A DNA stretch of 64,000 bases from Fasciola hepatica (GCA_948099385.1 CANUEZ040000129.1:6123501-6187500); one strand, 5' to 3'; positions 51,070-63,765 are shown, counted from the stretch's first letter. Notes: a model not told the origin generated them from the letters alone. A program made the numbers and translations.

Positions 51070-51590
51070 TAAACCAATGATGCAAACTGACAACTTTGCC
51101 GAAGCAAAGGTTCACCGGGCACGTGTATAGGTGCAACAATGTCGAACTCAATTGAAAAGAGAAGTGAGGAACTCAGGTTTGTGCAACGCATCATGGACCA
51201 TTTTGCTGCATTTGTACACGTGCATACTGCCGTCAATGCGATTTTTATACAGTCAGTAGAACAACCACCGAAAATGAGACAAGAAGGAAGAGGATGACGG
51301 GAAATCATTGTTTCTGAACTCAGTTGAATCGTAGTGAGGATGTGAATCATAAAACATTGGGTATGTGCAGTAGTTCGACACACTGAAAACCTCTGGTGCA
51401 AAAGTAACAGAAAGCGTAATTCAGTGGGAGAGATCCAGACACGCAGTGATCGGTAGAAAAGTGGACGTTTTGCTAAACCTTGTGGAAAACATGTTGCAAC
51501 CTCATAGAACCGGTGAAAATAAGATTGGTTGGACAACTGCAGAACCAGTGAAAATAACATCGAATTTGGGAAACTTCATTTTGTTCTGAA
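51070..51590 (+). repeat. Interspersed repeat Y, copy 1, with a conserved frame
   Basis: Shares similarity with 63340-63765 on the opposite strand. Read on the plus strand from about 51380 it encodes GAKVTESVIQWERSRHAVI then KVDVLLNLVENMLQ and NKIGWTTAEPVKITS. The other copy, read on the minus strand, gives the same pattern, which suggests this was the coding direction. No family is recognised; it may be an ORF of an unclassified retroelement. A 163-codon frame on the other strand (51069-51560) is probably a shadow. Confidence 0.55.
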
Positions 51591-52394
51591 AAATCGTGCT
51601 TCACGAAAGTTCAGTTCATCTACGTTTATTCAGGCAACGAAGAGAGATTAGAACGCGGATGAAATCACAAGAACAATTGCTCACGCAGGATACTTTCACT
51701 GGTACGAAACTGGCATCAAATACCGCTTTCGCCTGCAGGGGTTCCGGAGAACTTGTTCTGATTTCGTGTACTCTGCTTGTCGATGATTTCAAACCGATAA
51801 ATGAAATGTTACCTCTATGATATCCATGTCCCTTGTTTGTCTGTATGGTGACAAATAAGGCCAACAGGTCAACACCAGTAAGTTGAACGCTACTTGGAAA
51901 TATCCACTCAAAAGTGTTCCCATTTTGCTGCTTTTATTCAGTGAGTACTGTTTGAAATGAGGCAAGAAATGAAGTCTGTTCTGCCACTTCGTTTACTATT
52001 TATTTGGAAGGAACAAAGCGTGTTGTCCCACGAAGGGTATAACTGGTGTGTCAAATTGGCAGGTAATGGTAAGCTTTCCCTATTTACACCAATAACTAGA
52101 CATATTCGTTAGTCAGTTAGCGAACAGACTGATCGCGTTCCGAACAGTATAGCCAATACAACCCCACCCACTACTCGCAAGTAATTACGTGTTACATATA
52201 CCAAAAATGCGATGCGGGTTGCAAATTGGCGATTTGCACCGCATTCGGTGGAGAAGATATCTGAGTTGGTGGGAGGCATTCGCTTGGAGTTAACCGGACT
52301 GATACCGCGTCTCCATTGGAAGCTGTCGGGCATCTCTGTCTGTCATTAAGGTCGACATCTGAACAAGTTTTCCTTTGCGATCGAAATTAACCCG
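51591..52394. other. No gene recognised
   Basis: Frames on both strands at 51596-51864 are open over about 80 codons and unrecognised. Possibly an extension of repeat Y. Confidence 0.4.
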
Positions 52395-52485
52395 GACGAG
52401 AACTGGTGTGCGGTGGTAAAGTGCATGCCTTCGAGGTGAAAGGGCCCGGGGTTCAAACCCTGGGTGTGGCAGACGATATGCACCA
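52395..52485 (+). repeat. tRNA-derived SINE head (putative)
   Basis: Strong B box GGGGTTCAAACCC (52448-52460), preceded by an A-box-like TGTGCGGTGGTAAAG (52406-52420). The T arm pairs well (GGG/CCC); the rest of the cloverleaf is poor. Confidence 0.5.
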
Positions 52486-55400
52486 CGGATGAGCCCTAAC
52501 AATAGCGAAACTCGAGTCTCTTGCTTCCGACTGCAGGGTGGACGGATGATCTGAGGTTTATGCGAGGAAGGTGTAGTTCAAAAGGTAGTCAGCTCAACAA
52601 TACAATATCGGTTTCCAATATGAGTGTCCAACCTCAATTGCTCTACAGACATATTTTGTGTCTGGAGTGCTATAATGGGACTGTGAATGAAAAAAGGCTG
52701 AATTACCAGTGGCTTTAGCTTTTATTACCAGTTAGGCGACTTGAGTGAATGTGAATACATTTAAATTATTCCTAACTATTTAGAATACTATTGGAAGTAG
52801 ATAGACTAAACCTTCTATTCACAATCAAGATTTTCTTTCGCACATCTCAATAAAAACTCACCAATACCTGCCTTATTTCGGCTCTTTTTCATAGGTCTGC
52901 TTCAACCGAAAAACAGATTCTGATAGACATTTCATAAATAAGTCACAACCATGTTCACGTATATATTTAAGAAACACACAGCATTTGAATCCATCTTGGA
53001 AGTTTTAAATAAATACTGTTGGTTTTTAGCCCCAGAAAAACAAGTGATTTGTAATAGCAACCAAATCCACCTGTACATGGCCTGAGCTATGGTCGCATCA
53101 CGTTCTGAGTCAATGTATACAAAAAGTAATTGTCAATATATTTTTAGTGAAATTATCTCCTAGTTCTTTCAGCTTATCGATTTATGAAGCACATCAAAAT
53201 CCTGATGGTGAAAACATAAGTATAGACGGCTTTTGTTTGTTTATTATCGTGGGAAATACTGATCATTGTAGCAAGTTCACTTGGGCATGAACTACCTAAA
53301 GTCCCATCCCATTGGTCTACCTAAAATAATCGGTTTTATTGACCCGTGTGCCAGTAGAACAGTGTTAATCAAAATTATCCGTCCCACATGTCCTATCAAG
53401 AATACATAAGACCGTCGACAATTTTGGGGCAGGTAACTTGCCATGAAATTTTATTACTCATTTTACAGGTTGTACTTATTGCAAAGAACTTTGACGCTGG
53501 TTCCCTTCAGACGAAATCACTCCAACAACCAGGTTGAATTTTCGAACGGTGTCAGTAGTATGAACCTAAGTCCCAGTCGAAAGGTACCTACCGTAAGATA
53601 TCATCGGTAGAAATGTGGTATGGTGATAGGGTTGTTTTTTTAATACACCCGTTAGCTATTTGACTAACATCCACAGAACAGACTCAACACCTGCCCCCAA
53701 ACGATGTGGTTTTTCAAATCTCGAAATCGATTTGTTCACTGATAACTATAAATTCTTGTATCGTCTGATTGTTGTTCAAATGGTACTCAAGGGAAAAATG
53801 TCAAGTCCACTTATTCCCATACTGCCGAATTACGTACTGGAAACGATAAGCGTAGTCAACCAGGAAAGAAACAAATGCAAACATTTCTTGTAATCTATGC
53901 TCTAATTGTGGTCCCAAAGGCGGCTCCCGTGGTGGCAACAGTATTTCATGAAAATGCAAGTACTTTTTGGATAATAATTGCACACCAATCGTACTATCCA
54001 TAATCCAAACATTTTCACAAACCACGCTATATAATGATGTGATTCAATGAGACCGTTTCTCGCCAGATAGCTTTTCATACTCATTCCAGGAACTCCATTA
54101 CGTGAATGCAGTTAAAACAACTACTCGTCTGTTAGGTTAGTCGTTATGACTGCCTAAAGCATTTCGTGTCCTAAGCAAGCAATGTAGTAGGGCTTAACGA
54201 CTTTAGATTTTTTCTCAGAAAATGCAGCTAATCTTGTCCGAGCATTTACTGCGAAGGTTTAGTTGCTACGTAAAACGTAATAGTCACAAACGACCAGGAT
54301 CGTGTCGTCCCAAAATCACCAACGGTATCAAAAGGTATATAATCAACAGCGAAGTCACAGCTTGCGACTTATTACATTAAAACGAAACTTATGATGTGCG
54401 ATTATCTGCTGGGAAGTTAGAGTATTCACCTGCAGAAGTGAAGAGAAAGAAACTTACTTTTAAACATTTTGGTGATAAGTGAGACACCGAAAATAATATT
54501 TGATCAATATTCATCACTCTGCGCGGAGGAAAACTGAACCAAGGTCATTGGTAACTTTATTTGGTGTAAATTTGCTGTGCGACCTTACAGAGGAAACCCC
54601 GAGGTGGTACACATGCAGGCCGAAAAATTACGGCCTTAAAGGATAACGTTCACCAACATTTCGGTTAGCTGGTGAGCCAGGATACCGATGCATAGCGATC
54701 TAGCACCAGTATTTCGTTGAGGTAATCCAGTTGCATAGATTCAATTCGGCTAGTGCGATGACCTTATCAGCGATCTGTCCATCTTGCATATTTTCAAGAC
54801 AATCTGTTTTCTTTGTGCTCTGCGTTTTACTTCAGTTCTTTATCTGCAGGAAGCCAAAATGTGTTTTATCCAGCCTTTTTCCTCGAAACAGGTCCCCTCC
54901 CTTCATAATCCGGCCGAAATCGGACCTCAGTGTATTTTTTTCCTGTCAAGTGTCCGTTCCTTGACCTGTCATCCGTTGAGTACCTCGAACATCACTACCG
55001 AATAAAATCCCGGTCAGTCTCAACGGAAAATATGTAAAATATTTTGCTATATGTGTGTGACTACCGGGTTTAGGCAAGACTAACCATAATGAAATTCACA
55101 CAAGTGATGGCAGTTTGTGGTTTGCATTCATATCTAGCAAACGGTTGGCTACTCACCTGCATACACATGGTAATTATTTCTCTTAGGTCCCGCAGTGGGT
55201 CAACCGCTCAAGATGAATCATTCGAATTTTATGACACGTTTCGCCCGCACGATGTTCCCGCATCAACTGAGTAGTTTTTAAAATGATTTGCCTTATTTTT
55301 ACCCACTCTGTGAACAGAATACGGTTCTTAACAAACATGACATTCTCATAACTCAGCTGAACTTATCAAAAAGTAAATTTAGTTAACAGAATAGTACATT

Positions 55401-55499
55401 TCGGAATAAGTTATTTGTGACCCAGCACATTAAAGAGAAATTGGCAAGTCTTGGGTCACGAATGTGAATACCTCGGTTTTACGGCGAGTCGCTGGTAGC
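52486..55499. other. No gene recognised
   Basis: Overlapping frames at 53660-53893 (+) and 53801-54025 (-), and a GC-richer patch at 54730-55010, hold no recognised protein. Confidence 0.5.
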
Positions 55500-56417
55500 T
55501 GCGTGCCAACGGCGTGTACAAGTTTCAAGTTTTTGGAATTAAAGGCGGTGGGACACCTCCTGTATGAGCCTCATCACCATCCAATCTTGGCGGTGACCTC
55601 ACGATAGTGGTCGAGCCCAATTTCAATCACATGTTCAGCAAGCTTCCTTTTGAAAAGCTTGTATTTATCCTCTTCCACCGCGTCAGCTGGACGTGAGTTC
55701 CACAGTTTGGTTACCCTCGTAGGAAGGTGGTGGACCTACAGTGGCCCAGTCGACTGCAGCTCCATTGAGTGCACCCAGTGCACGGGTGGCCACGCAGGGG
55801 GAATTTCTCCCGCAACTCGGTGCCCATTTCACCCCAGAGTACTCGCCGGATGCATATCAGGTCCCCTCGCATTCTTCGATATGTCTATGGAAACAGACTG
55901 GTTAACTCCAGCAGCCTCTCGTAACTGATCCCTCGCAGTCCAGCAGCGAGTTGGGAGGCTGCTCGTTGCCCCATTTCAGCTTTTCAAGTTCAGCAGCAGT
56001 GCAGGGTAATATAGTGGCTTCGCCATACTCCAGCCGAGGGCGGACACGTGAGGTATACAGTAATTTGAAGACAACGTAAGGTAGCTTCTCTAAGGTACGA
56101 CAGATGGCGACATAGATGCCCCAAGCCGAGGCACACACCTTGCCAGTGTGGTTGCAGGTTTTCAGCGTAGATGACACTATCAGTCCCAGGTCTCTATCAG
56201 CAATGGACACTCTAAGAATAGCGCATATGTTCCATCTGCTTGATGCCCAGTCATTATGAGGTGAGTTTAGGTGTCCAAGAACCACATCAAGGCCGTCTGT
56301 TGCCCATCGATGCATGGAACCATAATACCTTGCCAGTGGCCGTTGGAGTACGATAGATGATCCCATGCACCACGTAGCCACTTTTGGACAGGCACAGGAC
56401 AACGAGAGGTTTTTCAT
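55500..56417 (-). pseudogene. CR1-type LINE 3' end (family distinct from A-C)
   Basis: Minus strand. The frame 55902-56417 contains DRDLGLIVSSTLKTCNHT (about 56195-56142) and VCASAWGIYVAICRTLEKLP, then FKLLYTSRVRPRLEYGEATI and LPCTAAELEKL (about 56062-55975): the RDLGV block and the thumb of CR1-like RTs (LYxxxVRPxLEYG). After a shift, RVTKLWNSRPADAVEEDKYK and LFKRKLAEHVIEIGLDHYRE (about 55710-55595) lead to a stop at 55574-55576, the natural C-terminus. The GC-rich base composition differs from its AT-rich surroundings. The palm with the YADD box is not present. Confidence 0.85.
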
Positions 56418-58206
56418 TTAGTGCGCATGTCTCTGCCGGTGGAGTGATGAGGAGCTCTTGTATCGGCAGAATGTCCGGTGGGGGCTGCAGCTTGGCCTCA
56501 ACGCAGTTAGAACTCGCGATTTAAATAATCGTATTTTCATAAAGTTTCAGACACTTACATTTATCAGCAGTAATTTAGGCGCAGTGAATGTTCGTTCTAG
56601 TGAAATAGCTCTTTCAGTACATTTCACATTTACTGTTCAATGGTAACTCTCGTTCTATTATATGGGAATTGTTTCAACAAAATACACTGTTTTATGCGTC
56701 ACAAACTCCGTGGGATTACTACGGCACATCGCGTGTATTGCAATCCATCAAGATCGAGGCTCTCAATTCAGAACAGAAAAGTTTTAACCAAATTATCCGG
56801 AACAAAATTTTGATTACTTCCTCGTCTTCTATACTGAATCTGAAATGTTATATAGATAATGAGCACTCCACACAAGTAAATCATTTGAAACTGCAACAAG
56901 TATTGAGATATATAACTCAGTTCTCTTTCAAACCTACAGCTAACGAAAGCCATGAACCCTTGTTTTATCTTGTTTCACTATGTAGACGAAGAAAAAACTG
57001 ACGTTTTTTTCCATTCCTCTTTTTAAGAAAAGAGATTTAGGAAATCAGTATCATTTTTCCCAAAGAAAATCAGTCTTTAAAAGGGTTCTTTTTTGGCAAA
57101 TTTCTCTGAATTGTCGAGAATTTCCGTTGCAAATGCTGTTGTAGATTTCACCCGAAACCTTCGCATTTGGAAAGCATACTTTCGTGGTTACATCGCCCAA
57201 ACAAGTGTGCGAGGAATATTTATCGTTGAATTAGGCGAATAAACTAAAAGGAAGAGCGGGATTACTCTAATGCTGTAGTGAGGTTCACCTCCGAAATTCA
57301 CTCTGAGTTTCATGGTTGAAAATCGTTGTTGTAATTTGGTATTTTCCCGCTCAATTTATGTGCACTGAAGATGGTTATTTCCCCTTCTCGAACGTCACTC
57401 ATTCAACAGGCCAAGGACTGTAGTACAATGTCATCAGACATTACATTTTTATACGAACGATTTTCCACTTTACCTTTGTTGTTTTCCAGTTTGGCTGAAT
57501 ACACTGAAATCTTACTCGGTTTTGCCTTCTCAAAATATTATGGTCCGGAGTTACTTTTGTTCTTTGTACAAAACAACTCATGGAATTGCGCCTATTTTAA
57601 ACTCCAATCGAGAAAAATGAATGGATGCAAAGATTCTAGTGAATATATTTACTATCCTCCAGTGAAGCATATTATTGAGCATTGTCTCAAGAAGCTATTG
57701 TCTACAAGGGTGATATATTATATTTTGGCTCGGGAAAGTTCACTGTCATAGTAGAGTAGATATTCCCATTACTATGGTCACCTTTAGGTGAAGGTAATCA
57801 AAATTTCCCTTATTTATAAACAACTTAGTTGAAAGGGATATCTTTGTACTCGAGAGATTTCATTTGTTAGAAGAACGTTTTACCGTAGTTGAGTTTTTCT
57901 GTTAGTGTTTCATAGTTCATTACACACCATATTCCCACCTGTGGAATAAAGCGATAGCTATGTTGATAGATTCTGTGGTGAAAATTCCATCTGATGTAGG
58001 TTTCCCATCAGGTGAAACCCAAAAATGGTATGATATTGATCAAAATCCCCTGTCTTTTGCAACGCTGATTTAAGTGGTGCATCTGGCATTTCTCTGGTGA
58101 TATGAGCCTATACTTTTTTCAACTACTTTCGCCCAGTAACCAGAAATGTAGTAGGCATTTGAAAGAAATATATGAAACTGGAAGCCGGAATAGGCGGGGA
58201 ACGAAT
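56418..58206. other. No gene recognised
   Basis: Frames at 56669-57001 (+, 110 codons) and 57371-57751 (+, 126 codons, ATG start) are the longest here. Both are at the length expected by chance in 64 kb and resemble nothing I know. Confidence 0.45.
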
Positions 58207-58243
58207 AAATGTATTGAAAACATGTCTTTTTCGACACAAATTT

Positions 58244-58305
58244 GAACACAGAAGTCAGTAGCATCAGATTGCACGATGTATTCCGGAACATTTCGCCGCA
58301 TCTTC
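58244..58305 (+). repeat. PLE 2 left inverted terminal repeat
   Basis: Starts GAACACAGAAGTCAG and includes GCATCAGATTGCACGATGTA and TTCCGGA. Matches the reverse complement of 60216-60277 with about six mismatches. Confidence 0.9.
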
Positions 58306-58395
58306 ACCAGTGCATACTGCATGGGATTGTTCAAAGAAAAACTGGTAGGCTTGTAGCACACGTACCGAACAAGCTTCACGGTAAAGAACTGTCTT

Positions 58396-59356
58396 TTGAC
58401 AAAGGACTATTACAAAGCTATCTACCAACTGAGGAAGAACCCTGATTTGATAATACTTCGACCAGACGAAGGCTCAGGAGGAGCTGGTTTGAACCAATCA
58501 GACTACAGAGATAAAATGGAGTCCATATTAGAAGACGGAACGAAATTCAAACCGGACTCAAAGGCTGACGACAACAGCGAACTAGAAAAGAAAATTAGGA
58601 CGGAGTTGGACAATCTTGTAAAAGCCAACGTGATCCTGGAATCCACGACCACAAATCTACGGCTTGCCCAATGTACACAAAGATGACGTGCCGTTAGGAC
58701 CAATACTGTCTATGATCAACTCTCCGCAACGCAAACTAGCAAAATGGCTCGCAGAACTACCAAAACCGACAAGAGAATTTGTCGGTGAGAACAGCGTGAA
58801 AGATAGTCTTAAAATGTGTGGACCGTTGAGCGAAGTGAACGTTCAAAATAAGCTCTTATTCACTGTGGGTGGTAATTTACTCTTTACAAAAATTCCACTT
58901 CAGGAGACCGTTGGTATCATTTGTCAAATTATCGATGATAACAACGTGACTATTGGATTACCAAACGGTGAGCTGTCACAGCTATTACTATTGTGCACCT
59001 CGAATATAAAATTCCATTTCCTTGGACGGGGATATCGGCAGAATGACGGAGTTGCCATGGGTAGTCCTCTGGGACCTGTTCTGGCAGATCTGTTTGTTTC
59101 ACTCCTCGAACAAAAAAATGAAATCAATCACAGTTCAAGCCACCCCCTATCAAAGCTATGTGGACGATGTTTTCGTTATTGTAAACACGAAGGGCGAGTG
59201 CGAAAAATGCTCCATCACTCCAACATCATACACCCAAACATTCTACTAATCAAAAACGGAGAATACCATAACTATATCGTATTCCTAGATATTGAAATTA
59301 CCAGCCGAATCGAAGGATCAATCCGAAGATCATTCCGTCGCAAAACTACATGGTAA
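58396..59356 (+). pseudogene. PLE 2 reverse transcriptase, frameshifted
   Basis: LIILRPDEGSGGAGLNQSDY (from 58447) is the ADKGxxxVxxxxxDY block. PNVHKDDVPLGPILSMINSP (58667-58726) is the PKVHKxxxPxRPIxSxxxSP block with the Arg changed to Gly, followed by LAKWLAELP. LLFTVGGNLLFTKIPLQETV (58853-58912) is the palm block; the usual catalytic Asp (FTVDVVSLF) is lost (GGNLLF). DGVAMGSPLGPVLADLF (59044-59094) is intact. After a shift, YVDD stands at 59157-59168 (SYVDDVFVIV). FLDIEITSRIEGSIRRSFRR (59282-59341) leads to the endonuclease. Confidence 0.87.
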
Positions 59357-59990
59357 GGACAGTATCTACACTTCACCAGCTTTGCCCCCTATAAAGTATA
59401 AGATCAGCCTGGTCCGTACCATGTTCCACAGGGCACGTGAAAAATGTACAACTGGAAGAAGAGTGCCATACCTTGTTCAAATAGTTTGGGGCCTACGGAT
59501 ATTCATAATCGTTTCTATCCAAACACTCACAACCACTTACGAACTAAACGAAAGTTACCAAGGTCCAAAACTCACGACCTTCCTACAGTTACCTAACAAA
59601 TTTGATGACATTATTACCCTACACAGCAGACGGCTCAACTGTGCCTTTATCGATACATATTGTGCTGCAAAGATCATCATTCTCTATACAACCTCCCGGA
59701 TAAAACTTTTATTGATAAAAGAACCGCAGCCTCCCCATGCCAGATGAAGTAGCACTTACCAGTTTGCGTGTGGGTGCTCAGCCACCTGCATTGGCAGAAC
59801 AGAGAGACAACTGCGTAAGAGAATGGTTGAACATATTCCGGTTCTGTTACAAAGAACAATGGGCGGACAGACTCAATCAGTATGTCATCGAGCGCACTCA
59901 GAGAACTCAAATCATCCAATACGCAGCAACTGTGGGAGACAAATCACTGTGTTAATGTGAGCACTGTGTTTACCGTCACTTATGTCACAA
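59357..59990 (+). pseudogene. PLE 2 GIY-YIG endonuclease part, frameshifted
   Basis: Frame 59292-59747 gives the connector (LVRTMFHRAREKCTTGRRVP) and later SRRLNCAFIDTYCAAKIIIL (about 59622-59682). After a shift near 59740 the GIY-YIG core reads STYQFACGCSATCIGRTERQ then LRKRMVEHI (from about 59752): the tyrosine of YIG is changed to Cys, and the IGRT and EHI blocks are kept. It then runs out of frame near 59955. Confidence 0.82.
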
Positions 59991-60215
59991 ACAATCAACG
60001 ACTACTGAGATAAGCGGAGGCACTAGCAATTACCTAACGTCACCCTCAACTGTGCAAACAGCGAAAAAGGATAATTACGTTAGCCTTGCCTTGGTAACGT
60101 GTTTTTATTTACCATCATTAGTTGTGTATGCGTGTTTGTACTTTTGTCTTTGGTCTCATGAGAACGTTCAATTTACCATTGATAAATGATCACCTTGACT
60201 GCACTATACAGTAGC

Positions 60216-60277
60216 GAAGATGCAGCGAAATGGTCCGGAATACATCGTGCAATCTGATGCAATTGACTTCAGTGTTC
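60216..60277 (+). repeat. PLE 2 right inverted terminal repeat
   Basis: Reverse complement of 58244-58305. Contains GAAGATGC, TCCGGAATACATCGTGCAAT and GACTTCAGTGTTC. Confidence 0.9.
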
Positions 60278-60290
60278 GAAAAAATGTATT

Positions 60291-60794
60291 ACAATATGCT
60301 GCCGTCTATTTATGATGCTCCAATGTCACATGTATAAGGACAGGTAATGTCAGACAGAACCACTGTTCAATCCTGGACAGTTGACGTTATCTATCTGAAT
60401 CGGAACGATGGCATTTATTCTATCGTGGGAAACGTTTCAGGAGAACCGATCCAGAAAACCAACCCGTTGACATTTTTCTAAACCCTGCTATCCCCTGCGT
60501 GTTTTGTTGAACCAGCGGGATAACTGTATGTCATAATTCTCATGTTTTTCAAGTGCTAGAAACACGACAACTGTATCATTTTATGCTATTGGTCAACTCT
60601 CTTTACCCCAGTAATGTCCAAAGATGTGACATTTCATCTCAGCATCGAATACACTGTTGTTTTTCCAGGTAGCAATAGTATCACTAGCAATCCAGTGACA
60701 GCCAGTTATTAGGAAACAAGACCGATAAAACTCATTGCATGTATCAGTAAAAACGAAGTTTCTATGAGCAGTATTATTACTATTATTCGGACCA
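60291..60794. other. No gene recognised
   Basis: Spacer between PLE 2 and LINE B; no feature seen. Confidence 0.5.
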
Positions 60795-62030
60795 AATTCG
60801 TATTTGTATTGCATTTTAGTCGGTCAGACCTTTGCGTAAACAGGAGTCCGCCTTTCAGGTGAAAAAGATTTACACTCGGCGATTCATCGAATCAAGGGAA
60901 CGGAAACAAAAACAATCACGTGTCAAAATTACCAAGAAATTCAGCTGATAATTGTGCCCGGTTTGTGAGGATTCGAGCCAGATTTGGAACAATAGAGTTT
61001 CTGCGTATGCCAGTGGGAGAGAGAGTTACACTTGGATAGAATACTGTATAAAAGGTGAAGGCTGTCTGCAAGGATTTTTTGTGCCAATTTTCCACGAGTG
61101 ACCAGGTGCATTTCGCATTACTTAGCAGAAAAATCAGTTAAGTTCATGAAAGATGCCCAACTGCTAACAGACCGACCTCGATGAATAATAGTAAATTTTT
61201 CTTCAGTAAGCCGGCAAAAATAACAAGGAAACGGTAGAATGGTGCAGTGAAATATTATTGACTGGAAAGGAATAAGCGTTCAGTTTATTATCAGAAAGTC
61301 TAAACATTCGGATTTGCTGGTTCAATTTTTTCCATTTAGTGTGAGATGGGAGATGACCACTTCAAATTTGCATCGATGATGCTTTCTGGGTATATGAGAA
61401 AACCCCCTTAAGCCAGTAGCTCTATGGAAATGACAGATCAATCACGGGTACAAGTAGATCGAGAAGGGTCAAACATGCAGACAAAACATTTGGACAAATT
61501 TAAAACTAAACCGGATCGAACAGGAATATCATAATCATGAGACACACTACAGAAACTGCTTCTGAAATCCTTGGTCACAGAAACGGCTTGACAAAAAACC
61601 ACATCAACGGGAAAGATAAATAAATGTGCAAGAGAACTGGATGGATGGTCACTAATGTAGGTGGAAAATAAATATGGCTGAAGGACAACTCTCTGAAGTA
61701 CTCCTGCATTGTTCAGCAACGGTCTGGATGCTCCGAAACCTAGTCCTGTTCTTTGAATTCTGTTAGTACAGTAATCAGACAAGCATACAATTGTGGGACA
61801 GTCGAAGGCTCCCAGTGGACGAAGGAGGGCAGACGGCGGAATAGAATCAAAAGCCAATGAGTAATCCAACAAAGTAAATCGCACAGACTTCACTGATCCA
61901 TTCAGTAGCATCTATGAGGACCAATTTCGGTGTACACATGGATTTAATTGGGCCCTCGGGATTGATTTTAGAACATTTAAAAAGTTTAGCAATGAAGAGC
62001 TCTGTAAGCTGTTTTAATAAACTCTGTTTT
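60795..62030 (-). pseudogene. CR1-type LINE B: reverse transcriptase, 5'-truncated
   Basis: Same family as LINE A (16630-17900), recognisable at base level over the whole length. The 157-codon frame (61438-61911, minus) reads TLLDYSLAFDSIPPSALLRP, then CLSDYCTNRIQRTGLGF, NAGVLQRVVLQPYLFSTYIS and DHPSSSLAH: the LDFSxAFDxIPHxxLL, YxxxRxQRxxL and GVLQGAVLSPLLFSTYIxDLPSS blocks. The YADD box has become FPVDVVF, keeping one Asp. NLSKCFVC follows. The thumb (60820-61400) is broken. A 5' truncation near 62030 is typical of LINE insertions. Confidence 0.82.
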
Positions 62031-63339
62031 CCATTCCAACAGATGTAGCGATACTGAGAAAAGCTTTGAGAACACCGAGAACGGTGTGCTCACTTCACGA
62101 ATTTAATTACAGCATCGCAATCTCTTATATTTTGATTACGGTGGCCCGCATGTATCAAATATTGACTGTAGTGTTATCAGTTCTCATAAATGGAATCTAT
62201 ACGGTTCATAATTAGGCGCCGATTTCCAAAGCATTGTGTCCGTTTACGAGTGTTTAGGAATAATTTCGCATCCTGAAATTTTCGCTTTCAGTGAACCACT
62301 TTTCGGTTTGTCAGAAGCACTATTTTTTCCAATACCGCCGTTTAGTCACGGGTTTATTGCCCTAATCAATGATGATGTCTCTCAACGGATAAATTTCATT
62401 GAAAAGAAATGTCGCATGGCACCCACCTTTCAGCATGAATAGACAGTTCAGAATCACGTGGAGTACTCAAAGAAGGAGTTCTCATAGACGCGTACTTCTT
62501 CCCTAGACAGCAAGAACTGTAAATATTATCTACATACGCTACATTTTTATGGTCGATGAGTAAATACTTATAGTTCCAATAGGTATATAGGTTAGGTTAC
62601 TCGAAAGCAATGCAGCCGTTTGATGGAAGCATGGTAACAGTCTTCCGACGACGAAGCCATGGTCCCCTCAATTTCCGGTTATTCAATCATTTATCGTACT
62701 GGAATTATGCTGATCTTTTATTCAAAAAGTAGAAAACTAGCTTCGGCAAGCACTGCACCAACCTTTTTGTCCACTCCCAAGGCGCCTAGCAAATAAAGAA
62801 CCTGTGTGCATTATTTACCACTCATCTTCCTTGTTTACAACTTCTTCCCGTGTCAAGCTCCCTATTGTTCTAGTAGTGATAGCTATAGTATCAGTTATTC
62901 ATAGAACAATGGAAAATAATGGCAACAAATCATGAACCAGCATGTTGTTATTTCTAAATGAGTATAGACCTGATGGCAATGTCCGGTGCATATGCTGCCA
63001 TTCAGTGGTAACTGAATCCGATTATCTTCTTGCAGAGGGAGTGCATGATTTTGATATTTTATCAAGAATATCACCGTAGGAGAACCAAACAGGTATTAGT
63101 GATGGCAGAATAGATGTTATCAATAAATGACACCGTTTTTCAAAAAAGTTTTATCCGCCAAACTTTAGTAAAAGAAAACTCTTGCTTTCTGCGACGGTAA
63201 AGTTCAGCTGAAATTCAGCAAACAACCTTGCAAAGAAATGATATATATTACCGAAGAGTGTATGGCTGGCAAAGTTGTACTAGCAAGAATAACTTTCTTG
63301 AAATACCGTTCTTGTGGTTCATCCACTTTAGAATAACTC
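62031..63339. other. No gene recognised
   Basis: The frame 62236-62442 (+, 68 codons) is protein-like (FGLSEALFFPIPPF) and follows a possible acceptor (TTTCCAAAG), but nothing is recognised. Confidence 0.45.
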
Positions 63340-63765
63340 TCACTTGTTTGAATGAAAGAGCGTGATACTCACCTTTCGTGGAGTACGAACTTCCAGAAAA
63401 GAATGGAGTGTCCCGGATTCGACGTTAATTTCAACGTTCTTGCCATTATTCAGCCAACCTTGTTCTTCAACGTTACTTTGAAGTTGGAAAACATTTTTGC
63501 CAACTTTCGGGAAAAAGTCCATTTTTATTTCGATTTCCATTTTATATCACTGCTCTTCTGGATCCTTCACACTGGATTACGCCTTGTGTTACTTCTGCAC
63601 CAGTGTTTTCCAATATGTCGAACTACTGGACGTCCCTAATGGTGTATGATTCACATTCTATTTATGATTCGATTTGGTTTGACAATTTTGCATCTGTATA
63701 CGTGCCTGGTGTACCGTGTTTTGTTGGGACAAAATAGCATCAGTGAATTTGTCAATATGCTATGG
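63340..63765 (-). repeat. Interspersed repeat Y, copy 2
   Basis: Reverse-complement relative of 51070-51590. Shared blocks are GTGTCCCGGATTCGACGTTA/TTTCCCAAATTCGATGTTAT, CAGCCAACCTTGTTCTTC/CCAACCAATCTTATTTTC, and GCACCAGTGTTTTCCAATAT/GCACCAGAGGTTTTCAGTGT. The minus-strand frame (63340-63540: KMDFFPKVGKNVFQLQ, GWLNNGKNVEINVESG) matches copy 1 in pattern. Confidence 0.55.

Larger units (their letters stand above)
58207..60290 (+). mobile_element. Penelope-like element copy 2, near full length
   Basis: A plus-strand PLE of a family different from copy 1. A 9-base direct repeat AAATGTATT lies at both edges (58207-58215 and 60282-60290) and may be the target duplication. Then follow a 28-base tail, a 62-base inverted repeat (58244-58305), a coding part (about 58320-59990) with RT and GIY-YIG, a non-coding part, and the second inverted repeat (60216-60277). 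Four or more frameshifts divide the coding part, so it is inactive. Confidence 0.88.

Noticed and set aside
51069..51560. 163-codon minus-strand frame, the second longest open frame
   Set aside because: It lies opposite the frame conserved between the two copies of repeat Y, and the other copy does not keep this frame open. Probably a shadow.
57371..57751. 126-codon plus-strand frame with ATG start
   Set aside because: Length is within chance for 64 kb on six frames, no family is recognised and no splice context is convincing.
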